From: Arsenicicoccus dermatophilus
GTDB lineage: Bacteria > Actinomycetota > Actinomycetes > Actinomycetales > Dermatophilaceae
NCBI RefSeq assembly: GCF_022568795.1
Contig: NZ_JAKZHU010000001.1
Coordinates: 434,001 to 498,000, forward strand
Direction of reading: 5' to 3'
DNA: 64,000 nucleotides
A model generated the notes under the pieces. The model was given only the letters and a program-made list of their open reading frames with translations, did not search any database and was not told the DNA's origin. A program made the translations under genes and the position numbers. Shown here piece after piece: positions 37,486 to 45,304 of the stretch (the stretch's first letter is position 1; every line of letters begins with the position of its first letter).

Positions 37486-38247
37486 GTGACCTTCCTCGCC
37501 ATGTGGCTGCTCGCGGCCGGTCTCGGTGACCTCCTGCGCCCGGGGGCGGAGCTGGACCCCCACCGGCGCTGGTGGTGGCCCGCCGCCCTGGGCGTGCCGG
37601 TGCTCCTCGTGGTCTGGCTGCTCGCGGGGATCGACGGTGGGCTGCGCCTGGTGGCCCTGCCCCTGATGGCCGCCCTGCTCGTCGGCTGGGCGCACACCTC
37701 CACCGCGGCCGTCGCGGCGGGGGCGGGGGAGGAGTCGTCCGCCCACCCGGCCGACCCGCACCGGCCCGCGGCCCTCGCGGTGCTCCTCGTGACCGTCGTC
37801 GTCGGCTTCGCCGTGGCCGGCCTGGACCCGGCCGTGGCCGGCCCTCTCGCCCGGTGGTGGCGCGGGCTGGGGCTGGCGTCGCTCGCCACGGTGCCGCCGA
37901 CGCGGGCGCTCATGGTCCTGGCCGTCGTCGTGGCGCAGGTGGGTACCGGCAACGTCGTCGTGCGGCTCGTCCTCGACGCCGCCGGAGCCCATCGGGAGCC
38001 CGGTGTCCTGCGCGGCGGGCGCTGGCTCGGCCCGATGGAGCGGCTCTTCCTCGTCGTCCTGGCCCTGGCCGGCCAGCCGACGGCGGCCGCAGTGGTGGTC
38101 GCGGCCAAGGGCCTGCTGCGGTTCCCCGAGCTGCAGGACCAGCGAGGTGCCGGACAGCGGATCGACACGGTGACCGAGTACTTCCTCCTGGGCACCTTCA
38201 CCTCCTGGCTCGTCGCTCTGGGATCGGTGCTGCTCACCCTCCGATGA
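37486..38247 (+). CDS. polytopic membrane protein, SatD partner
   Basis: A 253-residue integral membrane protein with about six hydrophobic segments, starting at GTG 20 bases after the satD-like gene. Segments such as FLAMWLLAAGLGDLLRP, WPAALGVPVLLVVWLLAG and RALMVLAVVVAQVGTGNVVVRLVLDAAG resemble the membrane partner (DUF3307-like) found beside SatD. RGGRWLGPMERLFLVVLALAG near the end is a recognisable block of these proteins. Role unknown. Confidence 0.75.
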   Translation: MTFLAMWLLAAGLGDLLRPGAELDPHRRWWWPAALGVPVLLVVWLLAGIDGGLRLVALPLMAALLVGWAHTSTAAVAAGAGEESSAHPADPHRPAALAVLLVTVVVGFAVAGLDPAVAGPLARWWRGLGLASLATVPPTRALMVLAVVVAQVGTGNVVVRLVLDAAGAHREPGVLRGGRWLGPMERLFLVVLALAGQPTAAAVVVAAKGLLRFPELQDQRGAGQRIDTVTEYFLLGTFTSWLVALGSVLLTLR

Positions 38248-38297
38248 CAGGGCGGGTGTGGCGCAGAATCACCAGCGAGGTTTGTGACAATGACCCC

Positions 38298-39938
38298 ATG
38301 AGTGCAGACACGGTGCTGGCGGGACGCTATCGACTGGACCGCTCCATCGGTCGCGGCGGCATGGGACAGGTGTGGTCGGCGCACGACCTGCGACTGCAGC
38401 GGCAGGTCGCGGTCAAGACCGTCGACCTGGCCGCGGCCGGCGACGACGTAGCGGCGGCCCGCTTCCAGCAGGAGGCCCAGGCGACCGCCGCCCTGTCCCA
38501 CCCCAACATCGTCACGATCTTCGACAACGGGATGGACGGCACCACGGCCTTCCTCGTGATGGAGCTGCTCGCCGGACCGAGCCTGGAGGAGCTGGTCCAG
38601 GACGAGGGCCCTCTGCCGGTGGACCAGGCGCTGGAGCATGCCCAGGACACCGCCTCGGCGCTCGGGGCCGCCCATCGGGCCGGGATCGTGCACCGCGACA
38701 TCAAGCCGAGCAACCTCATGCTCGACGCCCGCGGGGCGCTCAAGATCGTGGACTTCGGCATCGCCCGCCTGGACCAGGCGCGCACCAGCCGACTCACCGC
38801 CACGGCCATGGTCATCGGCAGTGCCCCCTACCTGTCGCCCGAGCAGGCGACGGGCGGGATCGCGAGCCCGCAGAGCGACCTGTACTCCCTCGGGTGCGTG
38901 CTCATGGCGCTGCTGACGGGAGAGCCGCCGTTCGAGGGCGAGCATGCCCTGGCGATCCTGCACCAGCACCTCAGTGCGACCCCGCCGCGTCCCTCCGACC
39001 TGCGCCCCGGCGTCCCGGCCGCCGTCGACGACCTGGTCGCCCAGCTGCTCGCCAAGCGCCCCGAGGAGCGCCCCGCCAGCGCCGGTGACGTGGCTGCCCG
39101 GATCGCGGCCATCCGCCGAGGTGTGGCCCCCCGGACCACGGTGCTGCCGCAGGCCGGCGCAGCCGCGGCCACGACCGTGCTGCCCCCCTCGGCCGGTGCC
39201 GGAGGCGCCCCGGTCCGCCCTCCCACGACCGGCGCGGCGCAGGTTGCGGGGCCGGTGACGGTTCCCGCCACGCACCCCACGACCGGCGCCACGCCGCAGC
39301 CCATGACCGGGACCGCGGGGGTCGTGCCGGAGCCGCGGCGACGTCGCGGTGGGCTGGCAGCGCTCCTGTTCGTCCTCCTGCTCCTGGCGGCGACGGTCGG
39401 GCTGCTGTGGAAGCTGGGGATCCTGTCGGGCACCGGCACCCCCGCGACGCCTGCCCCCACCACGACCCCGGTCCCGGCGGTCACCACTGCCACCACCACG
39501 ACCGAGGAACCCACGCCGACGGCCACGACCACCACCCGCAGGCCCCGCCGCACCAGCCCCGCGCACACGAGGACCGCCACCACGCGGCCCACCGTGACCG
39601 TGACGGAGACGCCGAGGACTCCCACGGACACCCCCACAGACGTGAGCCCGACCCCGGATCCCACCTGGACCACCGCGGCCACCGCATCGGTCGGCGCCCT
39701 CCGCCAGGCCGTGGACGCGGCCACCCTGCCCAAGCCCTTGGAGCGCGACGTCAACAGCACCCTCGACCGGTTGTCCGGCGCGGTGGACAAGGCAGATGCG
39801 GCGGCGGCACGGGACGCGATCGGCGAGCTGGACTCGACCCTCCGCGAGGCTGCTGAGCAGGGCGTCGTCGACGACGGCACCGAGACGCTGGTGACAGGTG
39901 CGCTCAACGCCGTGAACCAGCTGCTGCCACCTGCCTGA
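38298..39938 (+). CDS. Ser/Thr protein kinase, PknB-like, single-pass membrane
   Basis: A 546-residue Hanks-type kinase. The kinase domain (about 10-270) has the G-loop IGRGGMGQVWSA, the VAVK lysine, HRDIKPSNLMLD, DFGIARL and the APYLSPEQA P+1 loop. An Ala/Pro/Thr-rich juxtamembrane linker follows, then a membrane helix (about 352-372, GLAALLFVLLLLAATVGLLWKL). The outer part is a long Thr/Pro-rich stalk (about 380-455) ending in a helical 90-residue domain (LRQAVDAATLPKPLERDVNSTLDRLSGAVDKADAAAARDAIGEL). There are no PASTA repeats, so the ligand differs from muropeptide-sensing PknB. All catalytic residues are present. Confidence 0.93.
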   Translation: MSADTVLAGRYRLDRSIGRGGMGQVWSAHDLRLQRQVAVKTVDLAAAGDDVAAARFQQEAQATAALSHPNIVTIFDNGMDGTTAFLVMELLAGPSLEELVQDEGPLPVDQALEHAQDTASALGAAHRAGIVHRDIKPSNLMLDARGALKIVDFGIARLDQARTSRLTATAMVIGSAPYLSPEQATGGIASPQSDLYSLGCVLMALLTGEPPFEGEHALAILHQHLSATPPRPSDLRPGVPAAVDDLVAQLLAKRPEERPASAGDVAARIAAIRRGVAPRTTVLPQAGAAAATTVLPPSAGAGGAPVRPPTTGAAQVAGPVTVPATHPTTGATPQPMTGTAGVVPEPRRRRGGLAALLFVLLLLAATVGLLWKLGILSGTGTPATPAPTTTPVPAVTTATTTTEEPTPTATTTTRRPRRTSPAHTRTATTRPTVTVTETPRTPTDTPTDVSPTPDPTWTTAATASVGALRQAVDAATLPKPLERDVNSTLDRLSGAVDKADAAAARDAIGELDSTLREAAEQGVVDDGTETLVTGALNAVNQLLPPA

Positions 39939-39971
39939 CCGACGCCGGCGGGCCGCTGCTAACCTGCGCCC

Positions 39972-40607
39972 ATGCCTCCGGCTCGAGGGTTTCCCACGGT
40001 GGTCTTCTACGGCGACTCCATCGTCACCGGCTGGCGCGGCATCTCGGCCCCCCAGCGTCGGTGGAGCAGTCTCGTGTGCGCCGAGCTCGGCTGGCGCGAG
40101 GTCAACCTCGCCTTGGACGGGATGGGCTTCTGCCGACGTCGAGGACCACGGGACGCCGCCGGCCAGCTGACCGCCTCCACCACCGACACCACCCTGCTGG
40201 ACGCTGCTGTCCGGCTCGGCCCGGACGCGGTCGTGGTGTGCCTGAGCGCCAACGACCTGGAGTACGTCGAGGCCGACGCCGACCAGGTCGAGGAGTGCGT
40301 CCGACGTGACTTCCGGGAGCTGACGATCGGACTGCCAGGAGTGCCCGTCGTGGCGGTGACCTACTTCCGCGGAACGGCCCTCGGCTGGCGCGGCCTGCGG
40401 ATCATCGCCAACGTGGAGCGGGCCTGTGCCGAGTACGGCGCGATCTACGTGGATGAGTTCCGGCGCGTGGTCGACGGTGACCCCCGCCTGCTGAGCTGGG
40501 ACGGCATACACCCCAACGACGCCGGGCATCGTGCGCTCGCCGACTGCATCCTGCCCACCCTGCGGGCTCTCGACCTGGACGTCGACCCCATGGCGGCCGG
40601 AGCCTGA
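39972..40607 (+). CDS. SGNH/GDSL hydrolase
   Basis: A 211-residue hydrolase. Block I FYGDSIVTGWRG (Ser nucleophile), block III CLSANDLEYVEA (Asn) and block V DGIHPNDAGHRAL (Asp/His) are in order. No signal peptide is seen, so it is cytoplasmic or its export is atypical. Substrates in this family are esters of lipids or sugars. It starts 33 bases after the kinase gene and is likely co-transcribed. Confidence 0.9.
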   Translation: MPPARGFPTVVFYGDSIVTGWRGISAPQRRWSSLVCAELGWREVNLALDGMGFCRRRGPRDAAGQLTASTTDTTLLDAAVRLGPDAVVVCLSANDLEYVEADADQVEECVRRDFRELTIGLPGVPVVAVTYFRGTALGWRGLRIIANVERACAEYGAIYVDEFRRVVDGDPRLLSWDGIHPNDAGHRALADCILPTLRALDLDVDPMAAGA

Positions 40608-40687
40608 GTCGCCGATCCCTCGCCTCTCGTCCCTCCCCCCGCGCAGGACGTGGGTGCCGGGCCAGGAGCTGGGTCGACGGCCCGCGG

Positions 40688-40963
40688 TCAGCTGGCTCGC
40701 GGCCCCTGCCGCTCGCCCTCGTACGACGACCGAGACCCCATGACGTGCCACACCAAGGCACCCATCGGCACGGCGACCAGACCGGCCCGGACCAGCACGA
40801 CCGCGCGGCGGACCTCTGGAACGACCCTGCTCGCCAGCAGCACCGTCGTGGTCGCGATGACGGCGATGCCGAGGGCGAGCAGGAGAGCCGGAGCGCGAAG
40901 GACCGTGCGTGGAAGGCTACGTCCCGGCCCGGGGCGACCTGAGGGACCGGACCGGCTCGCCAC
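40688..40963 (-). CDS. small membrane protein, possibly 5'-truncated
   Basis: The frame encodes two membrane helices (APALLLALGIAVIATTTVLLAS and AVVLVRAGLVAVPMGALVWHV) and a basic tail. A GTG start gives 91 residues, but the first 27 are Gly/Arg/Pro-rich. The integrase remnant begins 45 bases beyond that GTG, so the native 5' end may have been lost during deletion of the older element. Confidence 0.4.
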   Translation of the reverse strand: MASRSGPSGRPGPGRSLPRTVLRAPALLLALGIAVIATTTVLLASRVVPEVRRAVVLVRAGLVAVPMGALVWHVMGSRSSYEGERQGPRAS

Positions 40964-41007
40964 GAGGTGGCGAGCGGGTGGCTGCAGACGAACGTGGTGA
41001 CCGTGGA

Positions 41008-41270
41008 ACGGTCGGTGTGGTCGACGGCAGGCGGGTCGAGGGGTCGACCCAGGGCGGGCGGGAGCGCACGGTGAGCATCGACGAGGGGACGGTGGCGGTG
41101 CTGCGTGAGCACAAGCGCCGGCAGGAGGCTGACCGTGCTCTGGCCGGTGCACGTCGTGTCCGCCCGTCTGGGTCACGCCGATCCCTCGATCACCCTGCGG
41201 GTCTACGCGCACGTCCTCGCGGACCAGGCCGCCGGTGCCGCGGATGCCTTCGCGCAGGCGATGGGGGGAG
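41008..41270 (+). pseudogene. integrase remnant of an older related element
   Basis: This stretch is closely similar to the 3' third of the full integrase gene (51308-51775) but not identical. It lacks 197 bases between two GCCGGTG repeats, which shifts the frame, and it has lost the stop codon by an extra G. It begins abruptly with no 5' part. Its divergence from the intact gene shows it came from a different, related element that used the same tRNA site. Confidence 0.9.
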
Positions 41271-41320
41271 CCGGGCTCGTGTCAGCACAGGCTTGTGCAG
41301 TCCTGTCCCGGAGACGACGA

Positions 41321-41355
41321 AACCCCAGCGTCAGCATGGGGACTGACCTGGGGTT
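41321..41355 (+). terminator. hairpin between remnant integrase and att copy
   Basis: AACCCCAG and GTCAG pair with CTGAC and CTGGGGTT around a short loop. The same hairpin occurs after the intact integrase (51824-51858). Confidence 0.6.
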
Positions 41356-41360
41356 CTGGG

Positions 41361-41406
41361 TGGTGGCCAGGGGCGGGGTCGAACCGCCGACCTTCCGATT
41401 TTCAGT
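41361..41406. repeat. attL: copy of the 3' part of tRNA-Phe
   Basis: These 46 bases are identical to 51864-51909, covering the encoded CCA, acceptor 3' strand, T arm, variable region and anticodon loop of tRNA-Phe. Identity stops two bases into the anticodon stem. It is the left attachment site of the element. Confidence 0.9.
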
Positions 41407-41425
41407 TGCAAATCAGGCTGTCCAG

Positions 41426-41444
41426 AACGTCCATCCTGGACGTT
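41426..41444. repeat. short inverted repeat beside attL
   Basis: AACGTCCA and TGGACGTT with a 3-base spacer, 20 bases inside the element. It could bind integrase or excisionase. Confidence 0.4.
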
Positions 41445-41500
41445 TGTGCAGGTCGAGCGCGTGGGCCTGTGCAGCGCTGTCGGGCCTCTCTGACCCTCTG

Positions 41501-41519
41501 GTTAGCAGTCTGTTAGCAG
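41501..41519. promoter_or_regulatory. paired GTTAGCAG repeats, probable arm sites (left)
   Basis: Two GTTAGCAG copies 11 bases apart lie inside the left end. Similar copies lie inside the right end (51783-51803). Confidence 0.5.
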
Positions 41520-42083
41520 CAATGGTCGTCCTGGTCGGGGCGTCGGCCCCGCATGGCTCTCCCTGTGGGGCATCTCGTCGGGTCGGCGCGTCAGCCGTGA
41601 TCGTGTCCGCGGCGGGGTGGCAAGCCCCTGGTGTCGATGGGGTGGTGTTCGCATGTGCGGGAGCACGTACCCCGGCCCTGGGTGGAGTGGGGGCTTGCTG
41701 CCCCGTGGTGGGCGCGATAGCCCGTAGGGGCCGAACCGATGGGGTGCCCCTGGTGAGTCTGTCCTCTATCTCAGAGGGGAGGCCGGGGGTTCGGGGGCGG
41801 AGCCCCTGAGTGGTGGAGACTTCTGGACGTTGAGCGGCCCTTCGGACCTGACCGGTTCCGGGGGCCGCTTCGTCATGTGTGGGCCCGGGGAGCCTGCGGT
41901 GGCCGAGCGCGAGAACGGCCGCCAGGCCGCAGCGCAGCGCCGGCCGCCGCAGGCGGACGGGCCCGCGCGCCGAAGGCGCGCCTTGAACCAGTACAGAAAC
42001 TCCTCACTCAGCCCTCTGTATAGAGTTACGATGTAGGCAACTGTGCGAGCAAAGTTTGCTCGACGGAATTAGGGGGAGACGAG
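41520..42083. other. non-coding left arm of the element
   Basis: About 560 bases without a credible gene. It contains two terminator-like hairpins: 41833-41869 (AGCGGCCC / GGGCCGCT) and 41965-41981 (GCGCGCC, GAA loop, GGCGCGC). GC content falls sharply near 41985. A likely promoter for the ATPase gene follows at about 42010-42035 (TATAGAGTTACGAT). Confidence 0.45.
42046..42062. promoter_or_regulatory. inverted repeat in the leader of the ATPase gene
   Basis: CGAGCAAA-G-TTTGCTCG is a perfect 8-bp inverted repeat, 21 bases before the start codon and just after a promoter-like stretch. It could be an operator or a leader hairpin controlling the two-gene cargo. Confidence 0.5.
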
Positions 42084-43697
42084 ATGGTGGCCAGAGTTGC
42101 CCAGTGGTTTGTTAAAGATCTGAAGTCTCTAGGAGAGTCCAAAATCCCTCTGCGACGATTAGATCTCATAACCGGTCCCAATAGCTCAGGAAAAAGCAGT
42201 TTCATTCAATCGATTCTGTTCGCGACGCAAAGCATTGCCCGCGGTGTATTTCTTTTGAACGGCCCATTGGTACGCTTTGGGAGCGCCGACGATGCGATTC
42301 GTGATGGGGCTAGCTCTATGGAGTTTGGAGTGTCAGTCCCTGTTGGTTCCGACGAGAAGATGCCCGCGAAGTTTCAATGGTCACTGAAGAGCGGCGGAGA
42401 CGAACTACTTCTGTCCAATCTCACGGCTTCCCTGCCAGATGAAAAAGTTTTTGAGGCAACCGATTCTTATCTTTCTCAAGCCACTCGCGCGGAGTTGATT
42501 GACAAGTTCCACGGCGACGGCGTGTTGCGTATTAAGACCATCGCCGGCAGCCGTGCGCCGGCGCGAAGTTACATCATTTTCCGAGGAATGTTACCCTCAT
42601 GGATAGTTACACCCTTCAATCGTGACGAATTTCTCCAGCGTCTTTCTCGGTCAGTCGCGCGTCGAGATCGGGCAAATGATCTTAGGGATTACCTGGCCGC
42701 CTATCCCGAGATTTTTAAGAATCTTGGCTTAAGAGAGAGGCCGATGCATCTACGGCCATGGGGGATCCTGGGCGACCTTGAGTCTCTTGACGATGTCGAA
42801 TATGATGAGACTTTGGAGAAAATTGCTAATCGAATAGCCGAGCAGGGTTGGGAGCCGATAAACGTATCTCAGACTTCATTCAAGCCGCTGAGCGATGGTC
42901 GCTTGGGCCGTCTTGACAACGTCCTCATATTCTTGATCTTTCTGTCCGAATCAATGTCGGACTTTGCAAGCAAAGTGAAATATTTAGGGCCGCTTCGTGA
43001 CGAGCCGCGAGTTATTTCTCCGTCTGGTAGTCTTTCTCCGGCAACTCCCGTGGGCGTACGGGGCGAGTACGCCGCAGACTATCTGTCATCAGTAAAAGAT
43101 CGAACCATTTCGGTAGCTAATGCTCGCGGGATCATATCCGATATGACGATTGGTGGGGCTCTTGCTGAATGGATAAGGTATTTGGAGTTAGGAGATGAGG
43201 TACGAGTCCTTGATCAGGGTAAGTTAGGAAAGGGGTTTGTACTCAAAGTTGGCGACTCTGAGCGTGATTTGACGACAATTGGAGTGGGCGCCAGTCAAAT
43301 TCTTCCCGTGTTATTGCTGGTTATTGCGGCCGAACCAGGATCCCTGGTCCTCATTGAGCAACCTGAGCTCCACCTGCATCCTGCTGTTCAGAGCAGGCTC
43401 GCAGATTTTTTACTTGTTGCTCGACCTGACCTTAGAATCGTTGTGGAAACACATAGTGAATACATGGTTACTCGAGTTCGTCTTAGGGTCGCACAGAAGA
43501 GGATTGCTACCGATCAGATAGCTTTGCTGTTCGTCGAGAAGAGGGCGGATAGTTCTGTGATAAAGCATCTCGATTTCAACAGTATAGGGAGCCTATCCGA
43601 GTGGCCAGAAGGATTTTTTGACAGCCAAGAGCAGGATGGCGCGTTGATTCTCGATGCAATCTCTAAGGCCATCAAGCGAGATGGAAAACGCTCATGA
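42084..43697 (+). CDS. AAA ATPase (AAA_15/DUF3696-like), candidate defence protein
   Basis: A 537-residue ABC-type ATPase. Walker A is LITGPNSSGKSSFIQ (about residues 29-43). A long insertion domain follows (about 60-310) with mostly helical content. The conserved YLGPLRDEPR motif lies near residue 310, TIGVGASQILPVLLLV acts as the signature, LVLIEQPELHLHPAVQSRLADF is Walker B with its Glu, and VETHSEYMVTRVRLRV is the H-loop. This order matches AAA_15/AAA_21 proteins with a DUF3696-like end. No TOPRIM nuclease (as in OLD/GajA) follows. The codon use is AT-rich, unlike the neighbours, showing transfer. It has a GGGGGAGA ribosome site and its stop overlaps the next gene by ATGA. Confidence 0.88.
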   Translation: MVARVAQWFVKDLKSLGESKIPLRRLDLITGPNSSGKSSFIQSILFATQSIARGVFLLNGPLVRFGSADDAIRDGASSMEFGVSVPVGSDEKMPAKFQWSLKSGGDELLLSNLTASLPDEKVFEATDSYLSQATRAELIDKFHGDGVLRIKTIAGSRAPARSYIIFRGMLPSWIVTPFNRDEFLQRLSRSVARRDRANDLRDYLAAYPEIFKNLGLRERPMHLRPWGILGDLESLDDVEYDETLEKIANRIAEQGWEPINVSQTSFKPLSDGRLGRLDNVLIFLIFLSESMSDFASKVKYLGPLRDEPRVISPSGSLSPATPVGVRGEYAADYLSSVKDRTISVANARGIISDMTIGGALAEWIRYLELGDEVRVLDQGKLGKGFVLKVGDSERDLTTIGVGASQILPVLLLVIAAEPGSLVLIEQPELHLHPAVQSRLADFLLVARPDLRIVVETHSEYMVTRVRLRVAQKRIATDQIALLFVEKRADSSVIKHLDFNSIGSLSEWPEGFFDSQEQDGALILDAISKAIKRDGKRS

Positions 43698-44548
43698 ATA
43701 TCTTGACCGATCCTGCGCTCTTAATACCCAAAGACTCAGACGATGGCCAAGAGGCGAATAACCAAATGGATTTCTGGGTCAGCCTCGCCGGGTGGGCTGT
43801 AGACAATCGACTCAGGGTTTCAGAAAACGTTTTCGACCTAGCCACGAACTTCTATAACGAACATGGGTACCCACACGCATGGTCGATTTTCCCACGCGAG
43901 GTTAAAAATGAATGTCAACGTGCGGTTTCCTCTTTGCTGCAGAGGGTGATACCTCCCTGTAGTACTCAGGAAATTGTCCACCTGGACCCTCCCTACGATG
44001 ACCAGCGTGAATTCGGCGAGGCGCTAGAGCTGGATATAGGCGCGGTGGGGAAAGAAACCGTCTTAGCGATAGCCTGCGCAGAGAGAACTTGGACGACCCT
44101 CCCCTCTGTGGCCGTGCAGTGCACAGACCTGGGTAGTCCTACGGTGACGATCGAACTCCTGCGTGCGCCCAATGAATCGTTACCTTCCGAAGAGGGTGAG
44201 CATCTTAAGTCTGAGACAAAAGGAAAGACTCTCCTCATTTTTGGGGCAAAAATAGACTCATCGAAGCTTGACAAGATTAAGCGAATCTGCGACTTCAAAG
44301 ACATTCGATGGTTCGAGTCCGAACCGGAGAAGCATATTAGGGATATCGACAAAAAGATCTCTGGGCGTAGAGGTTCGAACACTATTGTAGTTCTAGTGAC
44401 TGGATTCATTAGTCACGCAGAGTCTGAGGAAGTGGAGAGAGCCTGCAGATCTAACGAGATCCCACTTCGTCAAACTAGGTATCCCGGGAAGATTCTTCAC
44501 GTGGTTCGGGAGTCAATTCAAGCACCATTTGACTGCGGCCAGACTTAA
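43694..44548 (+). CDS. DUF2325-like C-terminal domain protein, partner of the ATPase
   Basis: A 284-residue protein of unknown function translated together with the ATPase (ATGA overlap). Residues 1 to about 165 are not recognised; they open with ILTDPALLIP, faintly like the first strand of PIN-like folds, then a helical part and LDPPYDDQREFGEALELD. The last 110 residues (KTLLIFGAKIDSSKLDKIKRIC, DIRWFES, SNTIVVLVTGFISHAESEEVERACRSNEIPLRQTRYPGKI) match the pattern of DUF2325: a strand-loop, a charged middle and a hydrophobic strand followed by S-H and a Cys-containing helix. Such a partner beside an ABC ATPase suggests an effector controlled by the ATPase (inference). The base composition is as foreign as that of the ATPase gene. 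Confidence 0.75.
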   Translation: MNILTDPALLIPKDSDDGQEANNQMDFWVSLAGWAVDNRLRVSENVFDLATNFYNEHGYPHAWSIFPREVKNECQRAVSSLLQRVIPPCSTQEIVHLDPPYDDQREFGEALELDIGAVGKETVLAIACAERTWTTLPSVAVQCTDLGSPTVTIELLRAPNESLPSEEGEHLKSETKGKTLLIFGAKIDSSKLDKIKRICDFKDIRWFESEPEKHIRDIDKKISGRRGSNTIVVLVTGFISHAESEEVERACRSNEIPLRQTRYPGKILHVVRESIQAPFDCGQT

Positions 44549-44707
44549 AAGTATATAGACGCTTAATGGCTGCGGTGGATCTTGAGGTGGTGCCTGCAAG
44601 AAATTTGAACTTCCCTATGTGGGCCGATTTATTCGACGCTCGATTGCGAGCCTTTTAGTGATCTTTCTATGGGCTGCAGTGGAGGTGCGCTTCCTGATCG
44701 CGGACCC

Positions 44708-44758
44708 AGACGGTATGCGCTGATTCCAGCCTCGGGCTCATGTCACTGCATACCGTCT
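44708..44758. terminator. inverted repeat between convergent cargo genes
   Basis: AGACGGTATGC and its exact complement are separated by 29 bases; the right arm overlaps the end of the GNAT gene. It could be a bidirectional terminator or the scar of an insertion. Confidence 0.4.
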
Positions 44759-45300
44759 AGCCGGGTTAGTTGGCGTCGGGGGTTTGCGTGCATGAATGCA
44801 CGTGCGGGCTCAAGGGCGTTCATGCTGTGGTGATGAGTGAAGTCTCCGATCGCCCGCCAACCAAGACTGGTATAGGTGGCGATAGCAGCCTCGTCTTTGA
44901 GCATGACATCTAATACGGCGGTGCGGTCATGAGCGGAGGCGGCTGCGGTTGCGGTGTGGCATAGGCGGCGACCTAGCTGGTGACCCCGGGCGTCTGGGGA
45001 GACGAAGAGGCGACCTAAGACCGCAGTCCGTTCGACGGGCTCACCAGCCAGTTCGGCCCATATGCGGGGTGCATGGTCGTGGGGGCCTGGTTCGGTGAGG
45101 GCGACGTGGCCGACCACCTTGCCGTCGAGTTCGGCGACCCAGGCGCCGAGGGGCTGTTCGAGGTGGAGCCAGGCGTAGGGGTCGGCGACGCCTTCGACGG
45201 GGTAGCCGTTTTGGGCGTGGACCTGGACGAGGATGCGTGCGAGCTCGTCTAGGTCGTCGTCGCGTCGGGGCCGGATGGTGACTTCGGGTTCGGGGGTCAT
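44743..45300 (-). CDS. GNAT-family N-acetyltransferase
   Basis: A 185-residue acetyltransferase. The acetyl-CoA-binding segment LGRLFVSPDARGHQLGRRLCHTA (motif A, with R-G-x-x-x-G-R) is clear; it is preceded by VVGHVALTEPG and followed by AVLDVMLKDEAAIATYTSLGWRAIGDF. Substrate is unknown; some relatives modify antibiotics or polyamines. It starts 4 bases after the GntR repressor gene ends and so belongs to the korSA-like operon. Confidence 0.88.
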   Translation of the reverse strand: MTPEPEVTIRPRRDDDLDELARILVQVHAQNGYPVEGVADPYAWLHLEQPLGAWVAELDGKVVGHVALTEPGPHDHAPRIWAELAGEPVERTAVLGRLFVSPDARGHQLGRRLCHTATAAASAHDRTAVLDVMLKDEAAIATYTSLGWRAIGDFTHHHSMNALEPARAFMHANPRRQLTRLDGMQ

Positions 45301-45304
45301 GGGC

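Noticed and set aside
37368-40751. 1127-codon minus-strand open frame
   Set aside because: Antisense to the SatD partner, the kinase and the SGNH hydrolase; composition is Arg/Gly/Ser-rich with no recognisable domain.
41105-41809. Plus-strand frame through the integrase remnant and attL
   Set aside because: It fuses the decayed integrase end with tRNA-derived and non-coding sequence; not a real gene.
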